From contig OZ243953.1 in the NCBI GenBank assembly GCA_965214475.1, forward strand, positions 3,162,001 to 3,226,000: DNA of 64,000 nucleotides, written 5' to 3'. Positions 8,604-17,091 of the stretch are shown one piece after another. The stretch's first letter is position 1; every line of letters starts with the position of its first letter. A program made the position numbers and the translations under genes. The notes under the pieces were generated by a model. The model had not been told where the DNA came from. It saw only the letters and a list, made by a program, of their open reading frames with translations, and made no database searches. Source of the DNA: SIRX01 sp965214475. GTDB lineage: Bacteria; Actinomycetota; Rubrobacteria; Rubrobacterales; Rubrobacteraceae.

Positions 8604-9836
8604 CTACTTTTTGAGCACTTCTTCTTGCCAGCCGTCTTCCAAGGCCAGCAGCCACTCCGTCCGCGCCTCAGGCACGCGATTCTCCTGCAACTTGTCTGTG
8701 GACAAAGTCGCCTTCCCGGAAAGTTTGTCGAACTCTTTCCGCGTGTCCTCCGGCAGCCGGTCTAACTGCAGAACTGTGAGGTCGCCCCAGCCTTCGGGGT
8801 CCTGCTTCTCTAGCTGGGCTTCGGGGCTCTGGAGAAAGTTCGCCAGCACCTGGGCTCCTGCCTTATTTGGCGCGTTAAATGGGACAGCGACGTAGTGGGT
8901 GTTGTTCAGGGTGCCGCCGTCGAGCAGGTAGGTGCGGGTACTCTCAGGATACAGGCCTTTCTTTATCTGTCGCTGCGCGAGCTGCGGGTTGTAGCTCATG
9001 GAGAGATACACCTCGCTGTTCTGGTACAACTCTTCCAGCTTGGCGGACGACTCTGGATAGGTTTCTCCCTTCCTCCAAAGGTTCGGCTCCAGCTCGTTCA
9101 GGTAGTCGTAGAACTCCGGTGCCTCACCCTCAAAGACGCCTTCGTCGAAGGGTTTCTGGTACGGTTCGACCTGATCGGTGACACCGTAGAAGACCTGTTC
9201 GATAAATGCGTTGCCGGTAAAGTCCGGCGGGGCGGGGTAGGTGAAGCGACCGGGGTTCTCTTTAGTCCAGGCGAGAAGTTCGTCCATAGTTTTCGGTGGC
9301 TCCTCGACCTTTGCGGAGTCCTGGATCATGACGAACTGCGCCTTACCCCAGGGCGCTTCGCGGCCTTCTACCGGATAGCCGAAGTCGTGGCGGATGCTCT
9401 GACTCTCCCAGTCTATATATTTGGCGTTTGGCAGTTCTTCGGCCCAGGGACCGAACCAGAGGCCGGCATCCGCGCCGGTGGCGAAGTTCTCGCCGTTGAT
9501 CCAGATGAGGTCTATCGTTCCCTCGTCTTTGCCGGCGCTCTTCTCGTTGAGCAGCTTGTTGACCGCGTCGGCGGTATCGGGGAGTGGTGTTCGCTTGACG
9601 GTTACGTCATATTTCTTTTTCATCTGCGGTGCGACGTAGTCGTCCACGTAGCTGCTGATCTCCTGGTCTCCGCCCCACATAAAGAAGTTGACCGTAGTGC
9701 CCTCAGCTTGTTCTTCGAGTTCCGAGAAGGAGCGCTCTTCACCGGAGGAGCCGGAGCCACTTTCGCAGGCTGCAATCACCAGGGCCATAACTGTGACCAC
9801 CGCGCAAGATATTAGCGATTTGAATTTCGACTTCAG
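8604..9836 (-). CDS. ynjB: YnjB-like solute-binding lipoprotein, probable CTG start
   Basis: The substrate-binding protein of the ABC importer. The mature part matches the YnjB family: TTVNFFMWGGDQEISSYV, then GTIDLIWINGENFATG and FGPWAEELPN. A lipobox (VIAAC) sits about 22 residues into the reading frame from the first conventional start, GTG at 9800. That GTG leaves almost no basic n-region and no ribosome site. Extending 12 codons to a CTG at 9834-9836 gives MKSKFKSLISCAVV, an ideal lipoprotein signal, with GGAGG at 9843-9847 just upstream. I therefore place the start at CTG 9836. Family proteins are proposed to bind thiamine-like or related compounds, but the ligand here is unproven; the operon also holds a nucleoside hydrolase and a kinase. 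Confidence 0.8.
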   Translation of the reverse strand: MKSKFKSLISCAVVTVMALVIAACESGSGSSGEERSFSELEEQAEGTTVNFFMWGGDQEISSYVDDYVAPQMKKKYDVTVKRTPLPDTADAVNKLLNEKSAGKDEGTIDLIWINGENFATGADAGLWFGPWAEELPNAKYIDWESQSIRHDFGYPVEGREAPWGKAQFVMIQDSAKVEEPPKTMDELLAWTKENPGRFTYPAPPDFTGNAFIEQVFYGVTDQVEPYQKPFDEGVFEGEAPEFYDYLNELEPNLWRKGETYPESSAKLEELYQNSEVYLSMSYNPQLAQRQIKKGLYPESTRTYLLDGGTLNNTHYVAVPFNAPNKAGAQVLANFLQSPEAQLEKQDPEGWGDLTVLQLDRLPEDTRKEFDKLSGKATLSTDKLQENRVPEARTEWLLALEDGWQEEVLKK

Positions 9837-9931
9837 GGTGTCCTCCCTTTACAGCAGAGGCGTAGACGCCGCTGTTCGTGGTTACAAGCTAGCCTGCACT
9901 TCCGCGTATACGGGGTACAGACGATCGCAGA

Positions 9932-10825
9932 TCAGGGATTCTTACCCGCAGGGTGACGTTCGAGCGCCGCCATCATACTCGACAGTACCCGGCCTCTATC
10001 GAGGTCTGTCAGCACCTCGATCTCCCGACCCTTATGAGTGAAATCGTGCGCCCCGGCGGCATCCAGGGTGGGAACAGCGAGCCGATCAATGGCAACCGTT
10101 GTAGGGTCGGCGACCGCGCTGATACACGCTACGTCCCAGATGATCTTCTCCTCCGGCCCCAACTCTCCACCGTTTTCTTCGACTTGACTGATCAGGATCT
10201 TCGCCAGGTAGTCGGCGATGGGCTTATTGAGGCTCCGCAGTTCCTCGGCAAAGGAATTTCCCTTCACGACCAACTTGTGTGGCCCCGACCATCCGGGCAC
10301 CTGCAGCAACTCTACAGAGTCTTCGAAAAGCGCGCGCCAGGAGGAGATGTCCGCCCGGCCATTCAGTTCGCCGCCCATCTTGAACCGCTCGTAGCTCTCC
10401 TCATCTCCGAACCCGCCGAGCCACACTACGCGCACGTTCTCTCGAACCTCCGGCGCCACCAGCAACATTGAGGCCACATCGGTCGCGGGTCCGGTGGCGA
10501 TGATCGTCAGTGGTTCTCGCCGCGCCTCTTCCACGAGGAACTCCAGTCCTTCACTCTCCACGGGCTTGAAGCGATCTTCCATAGGGCGTTCCGCCCCGGG
10601 AATGCAGGGCACTCCGTCCCCGCAAAGCGCTACTACCCGTTCGGCTTCCTCCTGATACAGGTCTCGCGAACCGGGACCATGGGCGGTTGTGTTGTGGACG
10701 GAGATGACACCCCGCACCTCCAGCGTGCCGGGCGACAGGCCGAGAGCGTGGGCTATGGCGAACTGGTCATCCACCTCGTTTTTCGTGTCGCAGTCTAGGA
10801 CTACTCGTACTGGTTCGGGGCTCAT
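9932..10825 (-). CDS. Nucleoside hydrolase family protein
   Basis: A 297-aa enzyme of the inosine/uridine-preferring nucleoside hydrolase superfamily, which splits N-ribosides to base and ribose with a bound Ca2+. The N-terminal metal site reads DCDTKNEVDDQFAIAHAL, a variant of the D-x-D-x4-DD motif with NE between. Later motifs IIATGPATDVASML and WDVACISAVADP fit the family. It overlaps the upstream kinase gene by ATGA and lies 95 bases before the ABC importer genes, suggesting salvage of an imported nucleoside-like compound. The exact substrate is unknown. Confidence 0.82.
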   Translation of the reverse strand: MSPEPVRVVLDCDTKNEVDDQFAIAHALGLSPGTLEVRGVISVHNTTAHGPGSRDLYQEEAERVVALCGDGVPCIPGAERPMEDRFKPVESEGLEFLVEEARREPLTIIATGPATDVASMLLVAPEVRENVRVVWLGGFGDEESYERFKMGGELNGRADISSWRALFEDSVELLQVPGWSGPHKLVVKGNSFAEELRSLNKPIADYLAKILISQVEENGGELGPEEKIIWDVACISAVADPTTVAIDRLAVPTLDAAGAHDFTHKGREIEVLTDLDRGRVLSSMMAALERHPAGKNP

Positions 10826-11817
10826 TCTTTCTCCACAAAGAGTCGTTCCAGAAACTCAGGCTCCAGGTACTGGCGACTCTTGTTCAGGGTTTCTTCGTTC
10901 GTGATGGGGCGGGTGCTCCGCGCCGTTTCCTGCAACGCCCACGCGCACCAGGAGACCGCCCGCAACGAGACTATAGTTTGCATGGCTTCGAGTTGGGTGT
11001 GGAACCGCTCTGAATCTAGGACCGGCGCGTGCTCCAGGTACTCCTCGATAAACGTCCGTTCCTGTTCTTCGGACAAAAGACTCGCCGTATCATCGCGCCA
11101 GAGGGTAGTAGTGGGAAGGAGGAAGTGTGCGAGATCTTGGGTGCGGGGCGCTATCCGGGCTTTCTCCCAATCGAGTAGTTTGGCTTCACCGTGCTCGACG
11201 ACGAAGTTGTGGGTGTTGAGGTCGTAGTTGACGATGGCGAGGTCGTCGGTAAAGAGGTCGTCCTGCTTCAGGAACTGTTCTATCCTCTTGAACCCGGCCC
11301 GCAGGGCTTCCTTGCTATCTTTTGAGGCTCCGTCCCATTCCAGGTATGGTCCGGCAAGCTCGCGAGACTCTTGCAGGATGGCGGGTGCCGGGTCGGGATG
11401 GACCTGAAGGCGGTGGTCTTCCGGCACACCGAGATTGTGTATCGCGGCGATGCATCGGGCGGCGGCGGTCAGGTCCGTCGCGTAATTTAGGGGTTGGCCC
11501 GGCAGGTACTGTTCCAGGATCAGGGGGTAGGGGAGGCCATCCGGCTCCGGATCAACGAGATAAGGTCTCGGCGTGACGCCGGAAGGAGCCAGTAACTCTA
11601 AAGCCCTATGCTCGTAGGTGGCTTGCTCGGCGAGTGGCAGCCCTATCTGGGTTCCCGTCACCAGCCGGGCTACACTTCTACTTTGGACCAGGAAGTTGAG
11701 GCTGTATTCCCCGCGGGCCAGAAAGCTCACGGCGTCGGGGGCTGGTGGGTTCTCCAGGCGCCGCGACAGATACTCGCGTACTTCTTTCGCTTTGACAGCA
11801 TCGGTCTTCTCGGGCAT
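10822..11817 (-). CDS. APH/choline-kinase-fold phosphotransferase
   Basis: A 331-aa small-molecule kinase of the aminoglycoside/choline/thiamine-kinase fold. The catalytic loop appears as IVNYDLNTHNFVV (the usual H-x-D replaced by N-Y-D, with catalytic Asp and metal-binding Asn kept), and the Mg-binding motif is AKLLDWEKARIAP. It is the first gene of the salvage operon and overlaps the nucleoside hydrolase by four bases. Context suggests phosphorylation of the imported or released compound (thiamine kinase is one option), not antibiotic resistance; this is inference. Confidence 0.78.
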   Translation of the reverse strand: MPEKTDAVKAKEVREYLSRRLENPPAPDAVSFLARGEYSLNFLVQSRSVARLVTGTQIGLPLAEQATYEHRALELLAPSGVTPRPYLVDPEPDGLPYPLILEQYLPGQPLNYATDLTAAARCIAAIHNLGVPEDHRLQVHPDPAPAILQESRELAGPYLEWDGASKDSKEALRAGFKRIEQFLKQDDLFTDDLAIVNYDLNTHNFVVEHGEAKLLDWEKARIAPRTQDLAHFLLPTTTLWRDDTASLLSEEQERTFIEEYLEHAPVLDSERFHTQLEAMQTIVSLRAVSWCAWALQETARSTRPITNEETLNKSRQYLEPEFLERLFVEKE

Positions 11818-11859
11818 GAGGGCATTCTACATGCCCGAACTTATTGAGTAGTGGCGTAC

Positions 11860-12948
11860 TCAAGCTTCTGAGGGCTCGTACGCCGGCGTCCGCTTGCGGA
11901 CCACGTAGTCGCCTATCAGGATGCCGCCTATAGCCAGTGCCCCACCGGCCAACTCTAAGATTCCCACATGGCCCCCGAAGAGTATGGCGAATCCCAATCC
12001 GGCGACGGGAACCAGGTTGAAGTACAGGCCCGCCGCCCCGGCTCCCAGGTGTCGCAGCGCATAGTTCCACAGCAGGAATGTCGCGGCGGTGGTGCTGACG
12101 CCGAGGTAGAGAAGAACGAGCAATCCTTCTGTACCCAGCTCGGGCAAACCGTTCAGGTAAAATCCACCCATCATAAAGGGCAACAGGAACAACAATCCGG
12201 CACCGAAGCTGGCCGCCGTCGTGAGGCTCGGTGGATGGTCCACCCCAAGCAGCCTCCCCTGGGCCGCGTAAGCCCCGTACGCCAGCACAGCGCCCGCCAT
12301 AAGGGCGTTGCCCAGCAGCATATTAGCCCCTCCTCCGGCAAAGGCAACGCCACTTACCATCACCACACCGGCGATCGCCAGGCCGATACCCAGAAGCCTC
12401 GCGGTCGGTAGCTTTTCCCGCAGGAACAACATCCCCATCAGCACGACCGCGGCGGGCTGCAGGGCGACGACCAGGGCGGCGCTGCCGGCGGAGGTGAAGA
12501 TGAGCGCCAGGTTCTGCAAACCATACGCCAGAAAAACGCCTGTAAAACCGAACAGTAGATAGGTACGACTCATGACGAGCCTCGCCCTGAAACCTTCCCG
12601 GCAGGCTAACGGTAGGAGCACCGCGAGCCCTATGGCGAAGCGCCCCGCGGCGACGGTAAAAGGTCCTGCCTCTCCCATAACCTCCTTGGTTGCCACGAAC
12701 ACCGTTCCCCAAAGGGTCATCGCTAGTAGCAACGCCAGCACGGCCATCCGCTGCCCGCCACCGGGGTAGAGGTATCCACCCAGACGCTTTAGAGCACCGG
12801 CCATATCACGAAGGGAGAGACTCCTCCTACACCCATCCGGCTCCTGCGCCGGTCCATACGCGCCGGGACTCACCTCCCCGCGCATCGTCGCCAAACCTCG
12901 GTTCATCTCGCGCGTAAATTCCAAGAAGCCATAAACCGCCCGGGGCAT
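11860..12948 (-). CDS. EamA-family (DMT) transporter
   Basis: A 362-aa membrane protein with ten predicted helices in two EamA repeats (about 68-195 and 215-345). It has an unusual N-terminal extension of about 65 residues before the first helix (MAVLALLLAMTLWG). The long start is nonetheless supported: GGAGGTG lies about seven bases before the ATG at 12948. DMT/EamA proteins export metabolites or drugs. It is divergent from a TetR-type gene with inverted repeats in the shared intergenic region, a typical repressor-efflux arrangement. Confidence 0.88.
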   Translation of the reverse strand: MPRAVYGFLEFTREMNRGLATMRGEVSPGAYGPAQEPDGCRRSLSLRDMAGALKRLGGYLYPGGGQRMAVLALLLAMTLWGTVFVATKEVMGEAGPFTVAAGRFAIGLAVLLPLACREGFRARLVMSRTYLLFGFTGVFLAYGLQNLALIFTSAGSAALVVALQPAAVVLMGMLFLREKLPTARLLGIGLAIAGVVMVSGVAFAGGGANMLLGNALMAGAVLAYGAYAAQGRLLGVDHPPSLTTAASFGAGLLFLLPFMMGGFYLNGLPELGTEGLLVLLYLGVSTTAATFLLWNYALRHLGAGAAGLYFNLVPVAGLGFAILFGGHVGILELAGGALAIGGILIGDYVVRKRTPAYEPSEA

Positions 12949-12987
12949 ACTGCTTCACCTCCTGTCGAATAGCCGTATTTCAGTAAA

Positions 12988-13007
12988 TGAACAGACCTGT
13001 TTGTTCA
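12988..13007. promoter_or_regulatory. Inverted-repeat operator, probable TetR site 1
   Basis: A 20-base imperfect palindrome, TGAACAGACCTGTTTGTTCA, with outer arms TGAACA and TGTTCA perfect and eight of ten half-site bases matching. It lies between the divergent EamA and TetR-type genes. Probably the binding site of the TetR-type protein; inference from position and symmetry. Confidence 0.7.
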
Positions 13008-13021
13008 ATAGACGCAATGCA

Positions 13022-13035
13022 AACAGACAGGTTGG
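13022..13035. promoter_or_regulatory. Second half-similar operator, probable TetR site 2
   Basis: AACAGACAGGTTGG repeats the core of site 1 read on its other strand (AACAAACAGGTCTG), about 15 bases further toward the regulator gene. Two linked sites would allow autoregulation and control of the transporter. Confidence 0.5.
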
Positions 13036-13074
13036 TATAGTTACGTGAACAAATGCACGAAGGAGGTAGCAGAG

Positions 13075-13680
13075 ATGGAGAATACGGGCGACGTTTCGTG
13101 GGAGAGTACGGAGCAGTTAACTCCGGCGGCGGAGAGGATTTTGCGGGCGGTTTCGAGGATGTTTTACGAGGAGGGCATCCGGGCGGTTGGGGTGGACGCT
13201 ATAGCGGAGGAGGCGGAAGTCTCCAAGATCACCATTTACAACAACTTCGGCTCCAAGGATGAGCTCGTGGCGGCGTACCTCCGGCGGCGGGATGAGCGTT
13301 GGCGGGCGGTTCTGGAGAGGGATGCCGGCCGTCACCAAGACCCGGTCGAACGTATTCTGGCGGCCTTCGACGCTTACGGAGACTATCTATTTAACGAGGA
13401 AGGCTATCGGGGTTGCGCCTTTATCAACGCCTCGGTGGAGATCACGGATGACACACATCCGGCGCGGCCCGTGATCCGCGAGCACAAAGAGGGCATACGA
13501 AAGCATCTGTCCGGCCTGGCTGCCGGGGCGGGTTTCGAGAAACCCGACGCCCTGGCCGAGCGCCTGCTCATCTTGCTGGAAGGAGCCTGGGTCACGGCTG
13601 TCGTGCGTCGCAACCACGAGCCTTTGGAGTGCGCCCGGGAGGTGGCCCTCAGTTTGCTGGAAACGGGTGAGGAAAGTTAA
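13075..13680 (+). CDS. TetR-family transcriptional regulator
   Basis: A 201-aa one-component repressor. The N-terminal helix-turn-helix spans about residues 15-60 (ILRAVSRMFYEEGIRAVGV, then AEEAEVSKITIYNNFGSKDEL). The C-terminal domain (GCAFINASVEITDDTHPAR) fits the YxaF/LmrA-like group. An in-frame GTG lies at 13045, but AAGGAGG at 13060-13066 sits eight bases before the ATG at 13075, so that ATG is chosen. It is divergent from the EamA transporter and probably represses it until a ligand binds. Confidence 0.9.
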   Translation: MENTGDVSWESTEQLTPAAERILRAVSRMFYEEGIRAVGVDAIAEEAEVSKITIYNNFGSKDELVAAYLRRRDERWRAVLERDAGRHQDPVERILAAFDAYGDYLFNEEGYRGCAFINASVEITDDTHPARPVIREHKEGIRKHLSGLAAGAGFEKPDALAERLLILLEGAWVTAVVRRNHEPLECAREVALSLLETGEES

Positions 13681-13697
13681 GCTCAAAAGCTAGTCTT

Positions 13698-15374
13698 CTA
13701 CGCTGAAGCTAGTTTCAGCCGGGCGGACATCGTCTCACTGTTCATGGGGGGTGAGAAATGGTAGCCCTGGGCCATATCGCAGCCTACCATGCGAAGGTGC
13801 GCGGCCTGTTTGGAGTTCTCCACACCCTCTGCGGTCACTTGCAAGCCTAGATCGTGGGCAAGGTCTACTATAGCTTTTACGATCACCGTATCTTCGTCGT
13901 GTATTCCCAACCCATCAATGAACGACTTGTCGATCTTCAGGTCGTCTTTGGGGAGTTGCTTGAGCAAACGAAGTGAAGAGTGGCCGACGCCGAAGTCGTC
14001 GATGGTGATCTCCAAGCCCAGGCCTTTGAGCTGCCTCAGCTTCCGCAGGCTTAGTTCTTCGTCTTCCAGCATTAGGTTTTCTGTGACCTCGATTTGCAAA
14101 CTGCCCGGCTCTAGGTTCGTTTTTCGTAAGGTGGCGAGGATTTCTTGTACCAAGTCAGGGTGCCGAAGTTCTTTTACTGACAGGTTGGCGCTCAGCTTGA
14201 GTGGCGGACTGTCCGGATATTGCTCTTGCCACTCATGGACTGTGTAGCAAGCTTCTTCTAGCAGCCATTGCCCGACCGGCACCATCAAGTTCTTCTGCTC
14301 CAGCAGTGGAAGGAATTTGTCGGGCGACAGCAGACCGTTCTCGGGGTGTTCCCAGCGCAAGAGAGCTTCCACCTCGACTATTTTGCCGGTCTCAAGGGAC
14401 ACCAGCGGTTGATAGTAGACTTTGAACTCTTTTCTGGAGAGTGCGTCTTCGAGATCACGGCTCAAACCTGACGGATCTTCTAGCCAATCAACCAAACCCA
14501 GATCGAACGTGTCGCAGCGGTTTTTCCCTTTGCTCTTTGCCTGGTACATCGCCAGGTCGGCCTCACGCATCAGCTCCTCGGGGCGATCGTGGTGGGCTGG
14601 TGTAGCCACGGCGATACCAATACTCGCCGTGATGGATAACTCCCGTCCTTGTACGAGCACGGGTTCTTTGAACCTCTCTAGAATACGCTCCGCCACCGAT
14701 ACCGCATGACCGGCTGTTTGCAGGTCGTCCTCGACCAGGATGGCGAATTCATCGCCCCCGAGACGCGCGGCGGTGTCTGTGGGTCTCAGGCTCGACCGCA
14801 GAAGGTCACCGACCCACTTCAGAACCTCGTCGCCAACGACGTGCCCAAAACGGTCGTTCGTCAGCTTGAATTCGTCCAGGTCTACAAGGAGCAGCGCGAC
14901 CGCTGCTTCGGAGCGGGCTAGTTTAGCCAGGGTGTGATCCAGGCGATCCGCGAACAGTGACCGGTTCACTAAGCCGGTCAGAGGATCATGCAGCGCTTCG
15001 TGCAGCAACTGCTCTTCCAGCTTCTGGCGCCCGGTGACGTCGCGGGCGATTATCGAGACACCTACGATTTTCTCTTCTACCGAGATTGGAACCATCACCA
15101 TATGCAGCTCTACCTGGTTGGCGCTTTTGTGGACTGCGGTAGCCTCCACGTTTTGCGGTTCTCCTGCAGCGACTTTTCCGAAACTCTCCGAAAATCTCTC
15201 CGAGTCTTGGGGAGTGACGAAACGCTCTAAAGTCATCCCGAGGAGATCCCCTACGCTGTAGCCTAATAGCTCTTTGCAGGAGTCGTTGGCGCTAACAACC
15301 CGGCCCTCCAGGTCCAACGAGAGTATCCCGTCGAGGTCGTAGTCGAATAGCTCCCTGTAACGCTGCTCCTTCAC
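13698..15374 (-). CDS. PAS-GGDEF-EAL cyclic-di-GMP enzyme
   Basis: A 558-aa soluble signalling protein. A PAS domain covers residues about 1-125 (YRELFDYDLDGILSLDLEGRVVSAND). A GGDEF domain at about 135-300 has the intact signature ARLGGDEFAIL. An EAL domain at about 310-555 keeps EALLRWEHP, ENLMLEDE and IDDFGVGHSSL. Both synthesis and breakdown of cyclic di-GMP are possible from the motifs; which dominates cannot be told. It starts with GTG, and the start lies in one arm of a perfect 13-base inverted repeat, suggesting RNA-level control. Confidence 0.9.
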   Translation of the reverse strand: MKEQRYRELFDYDLDGILSLDLEGRVVSANDSCKELLGYSVGDLLGMTLERFVTPQDSERFSESFGKVAAGEPQNVEATAVHKSANQVELHMVMVPISVEEKIVGVSIIARDVTGRQKLEEQLLHEALHDPLTGLVNRSLFADRLDHTLAKLARSEAAVALLLVDLDEFKLTNDRFGHVVGDEVLKWVGDLLRSSLRPTDTAARLGGDEFAILVEDDLQTAGHAVSVAERILERFKEPVLVQGRELSITASIGIAVATPAHHDRPEELMREADLAMYQAKSKGKNRCDTFDLGLVDWLEDPSGLSRDLEDALSRKEFKVYYQPLVSLETGKIVEVEALLRWEHPENGLLSPDKFLPLLEQKNLMVPVGQWLLEEACYTVHEWQEQYPDSPPLKLSANLSVKELRHPDLVQEILATLRKTNLEPGSLQIEVTENLMLEDEELSLRKLRQLKGLGLEITIDDFGVGHSSLRLLKQLPKDDLKIDKSFIDGLGIHDEDTVIVKAIVDLAHDLGLQVTAEGVENSKQAAHLRMVGCDMAQGYHFSPPMNSETMSARLKLASA

Positions 15375-15468
15375 GAGTTTCCGTCTCTCCGGTGGTCCAT
15401 ACTGGCGGTTTGCCGGAGCGTCTCTGGTCTTACCAACTCGTGAAGGAAGACAGCGGTCGCAGAGACGC
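15367..15468 (-). promoter_or_regulatory. Interleaved stem leader covering the GGDEF-EAL start codon
   Basis: Two inverted repeats alternate. TCCTTCACGAGTT (15367-15379) is the exact reverse complement of AACTCGTGAAGGA (15435-15447), and GCGTCTCTG (15418-15426) is the exact complement of CAGAGACGC (15460-15468). Their order is A-B-A'-B', so they can form a pseudoknot or two mutually exclusive hairpins. The first stem contains the GTG start codon of the minus-strand gene. A third copy of the GTCTCT element at 15383-15388 could also compete. Looks like a switchable leader; no known riboswitch class recognised. Confidence 0.6.
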
Positions 15469-15664
15469 CGGAACGCTTCAGCATTCGCAGAGTGGAGATC
15501 AGGAGCTTATATAGTATTTTTATAGAAATCAATGGCCCAAATTATGCATTTACCTGAGCTTCTACGGCTCCCGGGGCCGTTTCGGGTAGCCCGGACCGAA
15601 CTGCGGTCGAACCACTCCCGTAACGGGGCACGGTTCTCGAACGACCTTTTGTAGCGTTGTTCTT

Positions 15665-15910
15665 TCAACTATATTCGCCTTGTTCGGTTTGTATGTCCGG
15701 TGGACTTTGTCCATCTTCAGCTGGGTCCGTTGAATTTCCATTCTGTCCCCGGTAGTCTGCTGTGGCAATTCGCTGGAGTGTTTCTCTTTCGGCAGACTCT
15801 GGGAAGAACGCGGCGACCATCGAGCCGTCGGGGCACTTCAGAACGTGCAAGTTGGGTTCCGAGAGATCCAGATAATAGCCGGATGGAAACCGACTATAGA
15901 ACTTGTGCAT
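15665..15910 (-). CDS. Small hypothetical protein (81 aa)
   Basis: A short soluble protein, not recognised. The first half looks like real coding sequence (SGYYLDLSEPNLHVLKCPDGSM, then VAAFFPESAERETLQRIA), a compact beta-strand then helix pattern; the last third is polar and probably disordered. No clear ribosome site precedes the ATG. It stands alone between the GGDEF-EAL and Crp/Fnr genes. Function unknown. Confidence 0.5.
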   Translation of the reverse strand: MHKFYSRFPSGYYLDLSEPNLHVLKCPDGSMVAAFFPESAERETLQRIATADYRGQNGNSTDPAEDGQSPPDIQTEQGEYS

Positions 15911-16331
15911 CTTCTACTATCGAACCCAACTCGAGTCCTTCCCGTCCGCCCGGGGGCAGACATCCAGAAAAACTTATGTGCTGGCCGATGCCCCGCCTAG
16001 GGAAGGAGGGGTGGTAGACAGGTCACCGGCCAAAAAAAGGAGCCTCCCCCTTTCCCTTGCTAGAAGGCTGCCTTTCCCAGTGCCGCTACGCCGACACTGC
16101 GATATGAATGTAAGCGAAGAGCAACGAAAGATCAGTACGGGTCGGCACTATGTGTCTAAATTCACTAGATTACACTGGGAAATCTCTCGTCGCTGTCCCG
16201 GCTCACGGGCGGGCAGAAGTATGCATGAAAGCATAGTCCAAATGGCCCGAAAGGTGTAGTCGTCCTGATAATTTTGTACAATAACGGAACTTGCAAAGCT
16301 GTTTTCGGATAGAAAGGGCAGTCTGGGAAGA
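15911..16331. other. Intergenic region, no gene seen
   Basis: About 420 bases between a small hypothetical gene and the Crp/Fnr regulator. No open frame with protein-like composition was found. It holds a small hairpin TATGC-ATGAAA-GCATA near 16219-16234 and a TACAAT -10-like box near 16276-16281, about 50 bases before the regulator start; no convincing -35 accompanies it. Confidence 0.5.
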
Positions 16332-17066
16332 ATGTTTCCGTCAGAATCTAGAGAAGAGAGGATACGGCTCCTCTCGCTGGTCGATATTTTCGAGCCTTTG
16401 TCACCAAAAGAGATAGAGGAACTCAACGGCCAGCTTTCAGATCGTCACCTTGAGCCGGGCGAGATTTTTTATACTCCGGATGACCGCAGCGAGAGGTTGT
16501 TCTTAATCTGGAGGGGCCGGGTGCGAGTGTACAAGACGATCGAGGGACGGGAGCTAACCCTCGCCGTGGTGGAGTCCGGGACGGTGTTCGGGGAGATGGC
16601 GCTAACGGCCCAGCAATTGCAGGGGGCGTACGCGCAGGCCCTGGAGTCTACGGAGATCTCCGTTATGCGTCGCGAGGATCTGGAGCGGCTCATACTGGAG
16701 AAGCCCCGGGTGGGATTGCAGGTAACCCATCTACTGAGCGAGCGGCTGCGACGGTACCAGGCCCGCCTGCAGGACATAACGCTCAAGGGCATAACCGCCC
16801 GACTGGCGGGTGTGATCCTGAACCTGGTAGAGAGTGAGGGGTTGGTCACCGGCCAGAGCCAAGTAAGGATACCGACCCACTACACCCACCAGCGGCTCAG
16901 CACCATGATCGGGACGAACCGCGAGGCGGTAACCCGGGCCTTCGCCGAGTTGCAGGATATGGGCGCGGTAGAGTTGAGGCGGCGTTTGATCTGGGTTACG
17001 AACTTAGACACTCTAAGGCGAGCATCCGGCGAACACACGGGTGAAGAGGAAGAGCGCACTTCGTAG
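16332..17066 (+). CDS. Crp/Fnr-family transcriptional regulator
   Basis: A 244-aa regulator. An N-terminal cyclic-nucleotide-binding-type beta barrel lies at about 15-130 (LEPGEIFYTPDDRSERLFLIWRG, then GTVFGEMAL). A long dimer helix and a Crp-type helix-turn-helix follow at about 155-225 (THYTHQRLSTMIGTNREAVTRAFAEL). There is no N-terminal Cys cluster of Fnr type, so oxygen sensing by an iron-sulfur centre is unlikely. The phosphate-contact Arg-Ser/Thr pair of true cAMP-binding proteins is not obvious; the ligand is unknown. The gene converges with a small hypothetical gene. Confidence 0.88.
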   Translation: MFPSESREERIRLLSLVDIFEPLSPKEIEELNGQLSDRHLEPGEIFYTPDDRSERLFLIWRGRVRVYKTIEGRELTLAVVESGTVFGEMALTAQQLQGAYAQALESTEISVMRREDLERLILEKPRVGLQVTHLLSERLRRYQARLQDITLKGITARLAGVILNLVESEGLVTGQSQVRIPTHYTHQRLSTMIGTNREAVTRAFAELQDMGAVELRRRLIWVTNLDTLRRASGEHTGEEEERTS

Positions 17067-17091
17067 AGCAAGTCGTCGCTACAGGCGACGG

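Noticed and set aside
8895..9815. Plus-strand open frame over the YnjB-like gene
   Set aside because: Antisense shadow; the minus-strand protein matches a known family throughout.
9837..9931. Possible TPP riboswitch upstream of the YnjB-like gene
   Set aside because: The minus strand holds a CCTGATCT string, but the conserved CTGAGA and ACC...GGATAATGCC elements are not present in order.
15911..16331. A riboswitch before the Crp/Fnr-type gene
   Set aside because: A GGTCACCGGCC string and small hairpins were noticed, but no known class could be matched in order.
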